DNA of 29,288 bases from JACZQZ01 sp046756945 (GTDB lineage Bacteria; Pseudomonadota; Alphaproteobacteria; Rhodospirillales; 2-02-FULL-58-16): NCBI GenBank assembly GCA_046756945.1, contig JBHHXI010000018.1:1-29288 (forward strand). The letters are read 5' to 3'. The translations under genes were made by a program, and so were the position numbers. This document shows positions 20,329-28,830 of the stretch, one piece after another; position 1 is the stretch's first letter; each line of letters opens with the position of its first letter. Below the pieces are notes generated by a model, which searched no databases, had not been told where the DNA came from, and was given only the letters and a program-made list of their open reading frames with translations.

Positions 20329-22038
20329 ATGGCACGCCAGCGTCCACGCCCGGTGCACCCGTATGTTCCGGATCTGGAAGAACAGTTGCGCACGGGTGCC
20401 GTCGACCGGCGCGCGTTCCTGCGCACGGTGACCCTGCTCGGGATGTCGGCGGCGGCGGCCTATGCCGCGGCGGCCAGGATCACCGGCGAGGCCCTGGTCC
20501 CCAGGGCCCACGCCCGGGCCCCGGCCCCGGCCCCGGCCCCGAAGAAGGGCGGAAACCTGCGCATCTCCATGCGCGTGCAGGAAATGACCGACCCGGCGAC
20601 CTTCGATTGGACGGAGAAGTCGAACGTCGCCCGGCAGATGGTGGAATACCTGTTCGTCACCGGGCCCGACAACATCACCCGGCCCCATCTGTGCTGGCGC
20701 TGGAGCACGTCCGATGACCTCAGGACGTGGACCCTCGGGCTGCGCCGCGGCGTGAAGTGGTCGAACGGGGACGAGTTCAACGCCGACGACGTGGTCTACA
20801 ATTTCACCCGCTGGCTCGATCCCCGGACCGGCTCCTCCAACCAGGGCCTGTTCGCCTCCATGGTCACCGGGACGGACACCGGCAGGAGGACCAGGGACGG
20901 CACGCCGATCCTCTCCAAATCCATGACCGCGGGCGCCGTCGAGAAGATCGACGCGTATACGGTGCGCCTGCACCTGAACCGCCCGGAGCTGGCGATTCCG
21001 GAGAATCTCTATAACTATCCGACCGCCATCGTGCATCGCCGCTTCGAAGACGAGGGCGGCGACCTGGCGAGGAACCCCGTGGGCACCGGTCCGTTCCTGT
21101 TGAAGGGGTTCGCGGTCGGCGAAAAGGCGGTTCTGGCGCGGCGCAAGGACTACTGGGGAGACGAAGCCCATCTGGATTCCGTCACCTATATCGACCACGG
21201 CGACGAAGCGGCCACCGGACTGGCGGCGCTGGCGTCGGGCCAGGTGGACCTGGTGCACGAGACGGCCGTCGGGCAGATCGACGTGGTCGAGGCCATCCCC
21301 CATGCCCGGCTGTTCGAGGTGGTCACCGCGCAGACCGGCGTCGCCCGCATGCAGGTGGACAGGAAACCCTTCGACGACGTGCGCGTGCGCACGGCCGTGC
21401 GCCTGTGCCAGGATCACCAGCGGCTTCTCGATCTCGCCCACCGGGGCAGGGGGGCGCCGGCCGAGGACCACCACGTGGCGCCCGTCCACCCCGAATACGC
21501 GCCCATGCCGTTGCCGAAACAGGACTATGCGCGGGCCCGGCACCTGCTCGCCCGGGCCGGCCATGCCGAGGGCCTGGACCTCGCCATCGATTGCCGGAAG
21601 GACCCCCCGTGGGAGTTGGCGGTCGTCCAGGCGATGGCCGAGATGTGCAAGCCGGCCGGCATTCGCATCCGCATCAACGTCATGCCCAACGCCCAGTACC
21701 AGGACATCTGGAACAAGACGGCGTTCGGCTTCACCGCCTGGACCCACCGGCCGCTCGGCGTCATGGCGTTGAACCTGGCCTACCGCTCGGGCGTGCCGTG
21801 GAACGAGACCCATTACGGCAACCCGGAGTTCGACCGGCTGCTCGACCGCGCCAGCGGAACGCTGGACGTGAACGAGCGCCGCGCCACCATGGCCAGGCTG
21901 CAACGCATACTGCAGGACGACGCGGTGATCGCCCAGCCGCTGTGGCGGTCGGTCTTCGCCGCCGGCCACGAGAAGGTGCGGGGGTACAAGTTGCACCCGA
22001 GCCTCTATCACCATCTGAACGCCGTGTGGATCGCGTGA
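20329..22038 (+). CDS. Tat-exported peptide-type substrate-binding protein (SBP_bac_5 family)
   Basis: Periplasmic receptor of the second ABC importer, 569 residues. The N-terminus has a twin-arginine signal: DRRAFLR at residues 26-32, a hydrophobic/alanine stretch, and a likely cleavage after AHA near 62, so it should be exported folded. A low-complexity APAPAPAP linker precedes the mature domain. Family signatures follow: DDLRTWTLGLRRGVKWSNGDEFNADDVVYNF, NPVGTGPFLLKGF, and DDVRVRTAVRLCQDHQRLL. Start ATG 20329 has GGGAGG at a 6-nt spacing. It opens an operon with two permease genes and a fused ATPase. The ligand is not determinable. The other binding protein in this window uses a Sec signal instead. 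Confidence 0.92.
   Translation: MARQRPRPVHPYVPDLEEQLRTGAVDRRAFLRTVTLLGMSAAAAYAAAARITGEALVPRAHARAPAPAPAPKKGGNLRISMRVQEMTDPATFDWTEKSNVARQMVEYLFVTGPDNITRPHLCWRWSTSDDLRTWTLGLRRGVKWSNGDEFNADDVVYNFTRWLDPRTGSSNQGLFASMVTGTDTGRRTRDGTPILSKSMTAGAVEKIDAYTVRLHLNRPELAIPENLYNYPTAIVHRRFEDEGGDLARNPVGTGPFLLKGFAVGEKAVLARRKDYWGDEAHLDSVTYIDHGDEAATGLAALASGQVDLVHETAVGQIDVVEAIPHARLFEVVTAQTGVARMQVDRKPFDDVRVRTAVRLCQDHQRLLDLAHRGRGAPAEDHHVAPVHPEYAPMPLPKQDYARARHLLARAGHAEGLDLAIDCRKDPPWELAVVQAMAEMCKPAGIRIRINVMPNAQYQDIWNKTAFGFTAWTHRPLGVMALNLAYRSGVPWNETHYGNPEFDRLLDRASGTLDVNERRATMARLQRILQDDAVIAQPLWRSVFAAGHEKVRGYKLHPSLYHHLNAVWIA
20517..20540. repeat. GGCCCC x4 microsatellite in the binding-protein linker
   Basis: Four tandem GGCCCC units encode the alternating Ala-Pro linker just after the Tat signal. 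Copy number could vary in frame by two codons per unit without breaking the gene. Confidence 0.8.
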
Positions 22039-22096
22039 CGGCTTCCGCGGACGGCGCCGGCGCGTTCCCGGGCCGGCCGGGTGGAGCGAGCGGCGA

Positions 22097-23029
22097 ATGG
22101 CAGTATTCGTATTAAGACGGCTCGGCACCATGGCGATCACCATGGTCGCCGTGTCGGTGCTGGTCTTCCTGCTTCTCGAGATTTCCCCGGGCAGCGTCGC
22201 CACCAAGGTGCTGGGGCCCTATTCCACCGACGAGCAGCGCACGCTCTGGCTGGAGGCCCACGGCTATTTCCAGCCCCTTTGGGCGCGCTACGGGAACTGG
22301 CTGTGGAACTTCGTCAACGGCGATTTCGGCGAATCCGTGCGCTTCAAGGTGCCGGTGTCGGAGATCCTGTGGCCGAGGCTCGCCAACACCGCCATCCTGG
22401 GCGTCGCCGCCTTCGCCGTCATGATCCCCGTTTCCCTGGTCCTCGGGGTGGTGGCCGGCATGCGCGAGGGCTCGCGCCTGGACCGGGCCATCTCGGTGAC
22501 CAGCATCGTCACCACCTCGGTTCCCGAATTCGCCAGCGCCGTGTTTCTGTCCGCCGTCTTCGTCTTCTGGCTCGACTGGCTGCCCGGGACCAGCGCCATG
22601 GCGGAAGGCTTTTCGTTCAGGGAGCTGATCCTGCCGGTGCTGGTGCTGGTGATCTACGACATGGGCTACGTGGCGCGCATGACGCGCGCCTCCATGGCCG
22701 ACGTGATGACCATGCCCTACATCCGCACCGCCGTCCTCAAGGGGCTGCCCCATGGCCGGGTAATCGTGCGTCACGCCTTGCGCAACGCCCTTATCGCGCC
22801 GTTCACGGTGATCATGCTGCAGATCAACTGGCTGCTTTCAGGCGTCATCGTCGTCGAGTTCTTTTTCGCCTACAAGGGCTTCGGCGCGCTGTTGCTGGAG
22901 GCGTCGCTCAATCAGGACATCTTCGTCATCGAGGCCTGCGCCATGGTCGCCGTGTTCGTCGCCGTGGCCACCCAGACCATCGCCGATGTGGGGTACGCCT
23001 ATCTCAATCCCAAGATCCGGTTCGCCTGA
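22097..23029 (+). CDS. Peptide-type ABC transporter permease (DppB/OppB family), second system
   Basis: Inner-membrane permease of 310 residues. The start MAVFVLRRLGTMAITMVAVSVLVFLLLEISPGS is the usual DppB N-terminus. NGDFGESVRFKVPVSEIL marks the periplasmic loop, and the EAA coupling loop reads YIRTAVLKGLPHGRVIVRHALRNALIAP. It ends YAYLNPKIRFA, as the family does. It begins at ATG 22097 with GGAG 10 nt upstream, 58 bp after the binding-protein stop. It is only distantly similar in wording to the permease of the first system, so the two operons are not a recent duplication. Confidence 0.93.
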   Translation: MAVFVLRRLGTMAITMVAVSVLVFLLLEISPGSVATKVLGPYSTDEQRTLWLEAHGYFQPLWARYGNWLWNFVNGDFGESVRFKVPVSEILWPRLANTAILGVAAFAVMIPVSLVLGVVAGMREGSRLDRAISVTSIVTTSVPEFASAVFLSAVFVFWLDWLPGTSAMAEGFSFRELILPVLVLVIYDMGYVARMTRASMADVMTMPYIRTAVLKGLPHGRVIVRHALRNALIAPFTVIMLQINWLLSGVIVVEFFFAYKGFGALLLEASLNQDIFVIEACAMVAVFVAVATQTIADVGYAYLNPKIRFA

Positions 23030-23041
23030 GGGACGCCGGCG

Positions 23042-23926
23042 ATGAACCAGCGCCTGCCGTCCGCCCCCGCCCGCGACAGCGCCTTCAGGCGCGCCGTGCG
23101 CCGCGTCGCCCTTTTGCGCGAGAGCCCGGTCGGCATGATCGGCGCCTCCATCGTCCTCTTTTGGGTGCTGGTCGCGGTGCTGGCGCCGCTGATCGCGCCG
23201 TTCGAGCCCAACGCCACCCTTTATCCCTACGCCAGGCCGGGCGCCGGCCACGCCGGCGGCGGCACCTTCTGGCTGGGCGCCGACATGATCGGGCGCGACA
23301 TCCTTTCGCGCATCATCTGGGGCGCGCGCACGGTGCTCATCTACGCGCCGCTGGCCACCTTCTCGGCCTATGTGCTGGGAATCCTCATGGGCCTGGCGGC
23401 GGGGTACAAGCGCGGCTGGGTGGACGAGGTGCTGTCGCGCTTCGGCGACGTGTTGCTCTCGTTTCCGGTCCTCGTGCTCTACATCATCGTGATCGCCACC
23501 ATCGGCGCCTCGGGGGTCAATATCGTCATCGCCATCACCGTTGCCGGCGCCCCGGGCGTGATGCGCATCGTGCGCGGCCTGACCCTCGAGATCGGCAGCC
23601 GGGACTTTGTCGCGGCGGCGCGGATTCGCGGCGAGCCGGCGTGGTACATCATGGCCGTGGAGATTCTGCCCAATGTGCGCGGACCCCTGATCGTCGATGC
23701 CTGCCTGCGTCTCGGCTACGTGACCATCACCATCGGGGTGCTCGGCTTTCTCGGCCTCGGCCTGCCGCCGCCGGATGCGGACTGGGGAAGCATGATCAAC
23801 CAGGCGCGCGGGGTGGCCGTGGCCTTTCCCCACATGACCGTATTCCCGTGCATCGCCATTTCGTCGCTGGTCCTCGGCTTCAACCTGCTCGCCGACGGGC
23901 TGCGCGAAATCTCGCTCAGGGACTGA
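23042..23926 (+). CDS. Peptide-type ABC transporter permease (DppC/OppC family), second system
   Basis: A 294-residue inner-membrane permease. It has the DppC signature LGADMIGRDILSRIIWGARTVL after the first hydrophobic segment and the EAA loop FVAAARIRGEPAWYIMAVEILPNVRGPL. The ending GFNLLADGLREISLRD is typical. GAGGG lies 9 nt before the ATG at 23042, and the upstream permease ends 12 nt before. The following ATPase gene starts 3 nt after its stop, so the genes are tightly coupled. Confidence 0.93.
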   Translation: MNQRLPSAPARDSAFRRAVRRVALLRESPVGMIGASIVLFWVLVAVLAPLIAPFEPNATLYPYARPGAGHAGGGTFWLGADMIGRDILSRIIWGARTVLIYAPLATFSAYVLGILMGLAAGYKRGWVDEVLSRFGDVLLSFPVLVLYIIVIATIGASGVNIVIAITVAGAPGVMRIVRGLTLEIGSRDFVAAARIRGEPAWYIMAVEILPNVRGPLIVDACLRLGYVTITIGVLGFLGLGLPPPDADWGSMINQARGVAVAFPHMTVFPCIAISSLVLGFNLLADGLREISLRD

Positions 23927-23929
23927 ATC

Positions 23930-26005
23930 GTGGCCGACCAAGAAGACACGCCCCTGCTCGAGGTCGACGGCCTCGACCTGACCTACGTCACGCGGGCCGG
24001 CGAAAACCCGGCCGTGCGCGGCGTATCGCTCACCGTCGGGGCCGGGGAAGCGGTCGGCCTTGCCGGCGAATCGGGGTGCGGCAAAACGACCCTGGCCCTG
24101 GGCGTCATGGGATATCTGGACCCCGCGTGCAGGCGCGCCGGCGGCGCCGTCAGGTTCCAGGGCCGGGACATGGGCGCCCTCGGCGCCGATGCGCTGCGCC
24201 GCATCCGCGGCTCGGAAATCGCCATGGTCCACCAGGAGCCCTCGTCCGCCCTCAATCCCGGCCTCACCGTCGGCGCCCAGCTCATGGAGGTGCCGATGAT
24301 CCACGGCCGCGTCACCGGGCCCGAGGCCCGGGACCAGGCGCTGCGCATGCTCGGTGCCGTGCACCTGGCCGACCCGGACCGGGTCATGGCCGCGTATCCC
24401 CATCAGCTTTCCGGCGGTCAGCAGCAGCGGGTGGTGATCTCCATGGCGCTTCTTGCCAGCCCGTCGCTTCTTCTGCTGGACGAGCCGACCACGGCCCTCG
24501 ACACCACCATCGAGGCGGGCATCGTCGAGCTGATCGCCGAGATACGCCGGACATACGGAACGGCGCTGCTCTTCATTTCCCACAACCTGGGACTGATCCG
24601 CCAGGTCTGCGACCGGGTCGTGATCATGTACGCCGGCCAGGCGGTGGAAGACGGCAGCGTCGCCCAGGTCTTCGCCGCGCCGCGCCACCCGTACACCCGC
24701 GGCCTTTTCGCCTGCATGGCCGTGCCCGCCGCCGGCCGCGCCGCCAGGCCCCTGATCCCCATTCCCGGCCAGCCTCCGCCGCCCCGCCAGCGGCCCGGGG
24801 GCTGCACCTTCGCGCCGCGCTGCGGCCACTTCGTCGACGGCCTGTGCGACCGGGCCGGGGTGCCCATGGAGGACGTGGCCGACGCCGGCCCCGGACACCG
24901 CGTCCGCTGTCTGCGGTGGCGGGACGTGCGCGCCGGCGAACGGGCCCGCCCACCGGCGCCCCTGGGCACGCCGGGCGAGGAGATCCTGCGCGTCGAGGGG
25001 ATGGGCAAGGACTACGTCGTCCATGACCGCGCCCTCGGGGCGCTCGTGCCGGGCGCCGGCGGGCGCCGGCTGCGGGCCAACGACGGCCTCACGTTCTCGG
25101 CCCGGCGCGGCGAGACCGTGGCCATGGTCGGCGAAACGGGGTGCGGCAAGTCGACCTTCGCCAAGGTGTTGATGGGCCTGGAAGCGGCGACCAGCGGCCG
25201 GGTGCGCTTCGACGGCGCGGACGTCGGCCGCGTGTCGGTGGACAAGCGCACCCGGCGCCAGCGCCGCGCCCTGCAGATGATCTTCCAGAACCCCGACGGC
25301 ACCCTCAATCCGAGCCTCAGCGTCGGCGCCCAGATCGGCCGGGCGGTCAAGACCTTCGGCGTCGAGACGGACACCGACGGAATCCGCCGGCGCGTGGCGC
25401 GGCTTCTGGACCTGGTCAAGCTGCCAGGCGAAATGGCCGCGTACAAGCCGCGCCGGCTTTCCGGAGGCGAGAAGCAGCGCGTCGCCATCGCCCGCGCCTT
25501 CGCCGGCAACCCGGCGATGGTGGTCGCCGACGAGGCGGTGTCGGCCCTCGATGTCTCGGTCCAGGCGGCGATCCTGGAGCTGTTGACGGACATCCAGCGC
25601 AGCCACGGCACGACCCTGCTGTTCGTCAGCCACGATCTTGGCGTCGTGCGCTACATGGCCCACCGGGTCGTCGTCATGTACCTGGGGCGGATCATGGAGC
25701 AGGGCACGACCGACGAGGTCTTCGCGCCCCCCTATCACCCCTATACCGAAGCGCTGCTGGGGGCGGTGCCCATCGCCGACAAGGGTGTCGCCCACAGGCG
25801 CGTCGTCCTCAAGGGCGCCGTGCCCAGCGCCCTGGACCCGCCGTCCGGATGCCCGTTCCACACCCGGTGTCCGCGCAAGCTGGGCGCCGTCTGCGAGACC
25901 GAAACCCCGCCCGAGCGGATCGCCGGCGCGGGCCACGTCATCGCCTGTCACATCCCGCTCGACGACCTCTCGGCGGTGGAGCCGGTGATCACGGTGGCGT
26001 CATAA
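23930..26005 (+). CDS. Fused double ATPase of a peptide-type ABC transporter (DppD-DppF fusion)
   Basis: A single 691-residue protein carries both nucleotide-binding domains that the first system encodes separately. Domain 1: Walker A GESGCGKT 46-53, signature LSGGQ 160-164, Walker B LLLLDEP 180-186, and a Cys cluster C292, C298, C306, C327. Domain 2: Walker A GETGCGKS 401-408, signature LSGGE 510-514, Walker B VVADEA, and Cys C641, C647, C655, C673. Domain 2 has DEA where DEP is usual; the catalytic Glu (535) is kept. The four-Cys clusters fit the iron-sulfur site known in some Opp/Dpp ATPases. It starts with GTG at 23930, 3 nt after the permease stop. An intrinsic terminator follows the stop. 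Confidence 0.93.
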   Translation: MADQEDTPLLEVDGLDLTYVTRAGENPAVRGVSLTVGAGEAVGLAGESGCGKTTLALGVMGYLDPACRRAGGAVRFQGRDMGALGADALRRIRGSEIAMVHQEPSSALNPGLTVGAQLMEVPMIHGRVTGPEARDQALRMLGAVHLADPDRVMAAYPHQLSGGQQQRVVISMALLASPSLLLLDEPTTALDTTIEAGIVELIAEIRRTYGTALLFISHNLGLIRQVCDRVVIMYAGQAVEDGSVAQVFAAPRHPYTRGLFACMAVPAAGRAARPLIPIPGQPPPPRQRPGGCTFAPRCGHFVDGLCDRAGVPMEDVADAGPGHRVRCLRWRDVRAGERARPPAPLGTPGEEILRVEGMGKDYVVHDRALGALVPGAGGRRLRANDGLTFSARRGETVAMVGETGCGKSTFAKVLMGLEAATSGRVRFDGADVGRVSVDKRTRRQRRALQMIFQNPDGTLNPSLSVGAQIGRAVKTFGVETDTDGIRRRVARLLDLVKLPGEMAAYKPRRLSGGEKQRVAIARAFAGNPAMVVADEAVSALDVSVQAAILELLTDIQRSHGTTLLFVSHDLGVVRYMAHRVVVMYLGRIMEQGTTDEVFAPPYHPYTEALLGAVPIADKGVAHRRVVLKGAVPSALDPPSGCPFHTRCPRKLGAVCETETPPERIAGAGHVIACHIPLDDLSAVEPVITVAS

Positions 26006-26019
26006 TCGGCGTTTCAGGA

Positions 26020-26064
26020 GTCCGGCGCCGCCAAATTTCTGTTAAGGTGCCCGGACGTTTTTTT
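26020..26064 (+). terminator. Intrinsic terminator of the second ABC operon
   Basis: GTCCGGCGCC (26020-26029) pairs with GGTGCCCGGAC (26046-26056), giving ten pairs with one G-T pair and one bulged C. It is followed by G and seven T (26058-26064). It begins 15 bp after the fused ATPase stop codon and so insulates the operon from the formyltransferase-like gene. Confidence 0.8.
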
Positions 26065-26092
26065 CAGGAAGGATTGGAGGCGGGGAAAGACC

Positions 26093-27007
26093 ATGCGGAT
26101 CATCGTCAACGGACAACAGGCCTTCGGAAAGGCCGTCCTCGAGGCATTGCTGGACAAGGGCGAAGAGGTGATCGCCGTGTTCTCGGCGCCGGACAAGCCG
26201 GGGCGCAAGCCCGACCCCCTGAAGGAGTTCGCCCAGGCGCGCAACCTGCCGGTCCATCAGCCGCCGTCCTTCAAGACGCCCGAGGTGCGCGAGCAGATCC
26301 AGGCCCTCAACCCCGATCTCGCGGTCATGGCCTTCGTCACCCTGCTGGTCCCCGAAGCGGTCCTCGACACCCCCACCCACGGCACGATCCAGTACCACCC
26401 GTCGCTGCTGCCCCGCCACCGGGGCCCGAGTTCCATCAACTGGCCGATCATCTTCGGCGAGACCAAGACGGGCCTCAGTATTTTCTGGCCCGACGACGGG
26501 TTGGACACCGGCCCGATCCTGCTGCAGAAGGAGGTGGAGATTTCCGAAGACGACACCCTCGGCAGCGTCTATTTCGACAAGCTGTTCCCGCTTGGGGTGG
26601 AGGCCATGCTGGAAGCCGTCGATCTGGTCCGCGACGGCGGCGCGCCGAGGATTGCCCAGGACGAATCCGGGGCCACCTATGAAAGCTGGTGCCGGAAGGA
26701 CGACGTCGGGATCGACTGGACGAAGCCGTTCGCCGACGTCCATAACCTGATCCGCGGCGCCGACCCGCAGCCCGGCGCGTGGACAACCCACGGCGGCAGG
26801 ACGGTGCAGTTGTACGACGCGGCGAAGGTGGCCGGTGGCGGCGGCTCTCCCGGCGAGGTGACGGAGGTTGCCGGCGACGGGTTCACGGTCGCCGCCGGCG
26901 GCGGAGGGATTGTCGTCAAGCGGGTGCGCGCCGAGGGTGAAGGCAAGGTCGCGGCGTCCGAGTTCGCCGCCGCCGCCGGCATCACCAAGGGCACCCGGCT
27001 CGGCTGA
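26093..27007 (+). CDS. Formyltransferase-family protein resembling the 10-formyl-THF hydrolase domain
   Basis: A 304-residue cytoplasmic protein of the formyl_transf_N/C family. The sequence GTIQYHPSLLPRHRGPSSINW, SIFWPDDGLDTGPILLQKE, and GATYESWCRKDD tracks the N-terminal hydrolase domain of 10-formyltetrahydrofolate dehydrogenase more closely than methionyl-tRNA formyltransferase. Catalytic H102 and D138 are present, as in that domain. The aldehyde dehydrogenase part of the large enzyme is absent, so it would be a stand-alone 10-formyl-THF hydrolase or a formyl transfer enzyme. The start is ATG 26093 with a purine-rich stretch upstream. It is separated from the ABC operon by a terminator and so has its own control. 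Its stop codon directly abuts that of pssA, which converges. Confidence 0.85.
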   Translation: MRIIVNGQQAFGKAVLEALLDKGEEVIAVFSAPDKPGRKPDPLKEFAQARNLPVHQPPSFKTPEVREQIQALNPDLAVMAFVTLLVPEAVLDTPTHGTIQYHPSLLPRHRGPSSINWPIIFGETKTGLSIFWPDDGLDTGPILLQKEVEISEDDTLGSVYFDKLFPLGVEAMLEAVDLVRDGGAPRIAQDESGATYESWCRKDDVGIDWTKPFADVHNLIRGADPQPGAWTTHGGRTVQLYDAAKVAGGGGSPGEVTEVAGDGFTVAAGGGGIVVKRVRAEGEGKVAASEFAAAAGITKGTRLG

Positions 27008-27823
27008 TCAGTCGGCGGGCGGGTCCTCGGCGGCGCCCGTGGCGTCGCCTTCGGCGCCGCGTTGCAGGGCCTCCGCCTTGCGCCTGAGGGCGCGGAACGC
27101 CCGTACGCTGAACGGGATGGAGACCATATAGGCGATCAGGGCGGTCGCCATGGTCAGCCACGGCTCGGCCACCAGCATGGCGGCGAACAGCCCGACGAAC
27201 AACATGGTCGGCAGGATCCAGGGGTTGGGGACCTTGAACTTCTTGAGGGCGAAGGTGGGGATGCGGCTGACCAGCAGCGCCGACACGACGACCAGGAAAA
27301 CCGCCACCACCTGTGGCTGCCTGAGGACCCCGTCGCCGAACTGCAGGGACAGGATTATCGGCAGGATGACCAGCCCCGCCCCCGCCGGCGACGGCACGCC
27401 GCTGAAGAAGTTGTAGGCCCAGGGCGGCAGTTCGGGCTCGTCCAGGTTGGTGTTGAACCGCGCCAGCCTGAGGGCGCAGGAGACGCTGAACAACAACACC
27501 AGCACCCAGCCCAACCGGCCCAGGTCCTGCATGGTCCACAGGTACAGCATCACCGCCGGCGCCACCCCGAAACAAATGAAGTCCGAGAGGGAGTCGAGCT
27601 CGGCCCCGAACTTGCTGGTGCCCTTGAGGATGCGGGCGACGCGTCCGTCCAGTCCGTCGAGGATGGCGGCGACAAGGATGGCGAGCACCGCCTGCTCCCA
27701 CCGGTTCTGGAGACCGAACAGGATGGCGGTCATGCCGGCGCACAATGCCAGCAGGGTGAGGATGTTGGGGATCATCCGGTTGAACGGCAGCCCCTTGAGG
27801 CGCGGGCGGCGCGGGCGGCGCAT
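27008..27823 (-). CDS. pssA: CDP-diacylglycerol-serine O-phosphatidyltransferase
   Basis: Makes phosphatidylserine from CDP-diacylglycerol and serine in the inner membrane. The CDP-alcohol phosphatidyltransferase motif is complete: D56-x2-D59-G60-x2-A63-R64-x8-G73-x3-D77-x3-D81. Several hydrophobic segments follow, as expected for the type II (integral-membrane) enzyme. The frame is open 69 codons upstream, but ATG 27823 has TAGGAGG at a 7-nt spacing and lies 11 nt after the psd stop, so it is the start (271 residues). It forms an operon with psd, upstream on the same strand, which uses its product. Confidence 0.95.
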   Translation of the reverse strand: MRRPRRPRLKGLPFNRMIPNILTLLALCAGMTAILFGLQNRWEQAVLAILVAAILDGLDGRVARILKGTSKFGAELDSLSDFICFGVAPAVMLYLWTMQDLGRLGWVLVLLFSVSCALRLARFNTNLDEPELPPWAYNFFSGVPSPAGAGLVILPIILSLQFGDGVLRQPQVVAVFLVVVSALLVSRIPTFALKKFKVPNPWILPTMLFVGLFAAMLVAEPWLTMATALIAYMVSIPFSVRAFRALRRKAEALQRGAEGDATGAAEDPPAD

Positions 27824-27834
27824 GGGGCGGCCTC

Positions 27835-28521
27835 CTACCGGACTTCGCCGTCGCGTGCCGGCTCCTGGGCGCGGACGTCGGCGATGACGGTTTCCCCGCT
27901 CACCGTTTTGTGCCCCAGGGCGACCAGCGGCGCCACGCCGTCCGGCAGGTACACGTCGACGCGGCTGCCAAAGCGTATGAGGCCGAAACGCATGCCGGCG
28001 CGCACTTCCTGGCCTTTGGCGAGTTCGCACTGGATGCGCCGGGCGATCAGGCCGGCAATCTGGACGAAGGCAATGTCGTGGCCGTCCGGGGTGGTCAGGC
28101 GCACGGCCTGGCGCTCGTTGAACTCGCTGGATTTATCGAGCGAGGCGTTGAAGAACCTTCCCGGCCTGTAGGCCAGGCCGGTGATGACGCCGTCACTGGG
28201 GACGCGGTTCACATGGACGTCGAGGGCGCTCATGAAGATGGCGATCCGCGTCAGGGGCTGATCCCCCATGCCCAGCTCCGAGGGCGGCGGCGCCTGGTCG
28301 ATCAGTTGCACGACGCCATCGGCGGGGCTGACGATCAGTCCCTGGCGGGTCGGCGTCACCCGGTCGGGATCGCGGAAGAAATATATGCACCAGGCGGTCA
28401 GGAGGGCGCCGGCCCACCCCAGGGGCGCGGCAACGAACGCCAGGCCGACGGAAGCGGCGGCGAAGAGTCCGATGAACGGCCAGCCGGCACGGCTGATGGG
28501 TACGAAGACGATTTTCAGCAA
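27835..28521 (-). CDS. psd: Phosphatidylserine decarboxylase proenzyme, short form
   Basis: Converts phosphatidylserine to phosphatidylethanolamine. A 228-residue short-type proenzyme that self-cleaves between G185 and S186 in LIRFGSRVDVYLP, making a pyruvoyl group on the small chain. D68 (SPADG) and H103 (DVHVNR) complete the processing triad. Hydrophobic segments near the N-terminus (about 12-45) anchor it to the membrane. Translation begins at TTG 28521 (MLKIVF), with AAAGG at a 7-nt spacing; no ATG gives a better start. It is the first gene of psd-pssA, an arrangement common in alphaproteobacteria. Confidence 0.94.
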   Translation of the reverse strand: MLKIVFVPISRAGWPFIGLFAAASVGLAFVAAPLGWAGALLTAWCIYFFRDPDRVTPTRQGLIVSPADGVVQLIDQAPPPSELGMGDQPLTRIAIFMSALDVHVNRVPSDGVITGLAYRPGRFFNASLDKSSEFNERQAVRLTTPDGHDIAFVQIAGLIARRIQCELAKGQEVRAGMRFGLIRFGSRVDVYLPDGVAPLVALGHKTVSGETVIADVRAQEPARDGEVR

Positions 28522-28830
28522 GATGCAGCCTTTATGCGCCCTTCAACACATTGAGGACAGGCGAACGGTGATCCGACATGCGGCACGGTGCCATTCCAGT
28601 GGCCTTTATCAGCTAAATAGCACTCATACAACGGCGTTGTGAGTATTCCGGCGAGGAACCCGTCGCGCCGTTAAGCCCTGCCCGCGCCTGTCCGGTATTC
28701 GTGCCCGTCCGCCCGGTGGCGCCGGTTCGCATGGCCCGGCCGGACTATCCTTTCGGGGGCCTTGCCGGCGGCCGGGCGCGGCCCCCATGTTCCATGGGGA
28801 CGTGGAGCGGCCGGTTTCGAGGGACGGTGC
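28522..28830. other. 309-bp intergenic region upstream of psd
   Basis: Divergent interval between psd (minus) and the final ORF (plus). It has an AT-richer part at about 28560-28650, expected to hold the psd promoter, and the palindrome at 28622-28644. A GGGGGCC/GGCCCCC inverted repeat (28755-28761 with 28780-28786) lies nearer the plus-strand gene; it lacks a T-run. No gene or RNA is evident. Confidence 0.55.
28622..28644. promoter_or_regulatory. Imperfect palindrome upstream of psd, candidate operator
   Basis: ACTCA and CAACG, separated by TA, face CGTTG and TGAGT around a single central G: ten pairs with a two-base bulge on one side. It sits about 100 bp upstream of the psd start in the lower-GC part of the gap, where the promoter is expected. 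It could be an operator for envelope-stress or phospholipid control; the regulator is unknown. Confidence 0.4.

Noticed and set aside
18778..22206. Minus-strand open frame of 1142 codons spanning the MATE gene and the second binding-protein gene
   Set aside because: It is a different frame from the true MATE gene and antisense to the binding protein. It reads as repetitive Arg/Gly/Pro sequence.
22838..25951. Minus-strand open frame of 1037 codons opposite the second ABC operon
   Set aside because: It lies opposite permease and ATPase genes whose motifs are complete. Its translation is low-complexity and lacks any domain signature.
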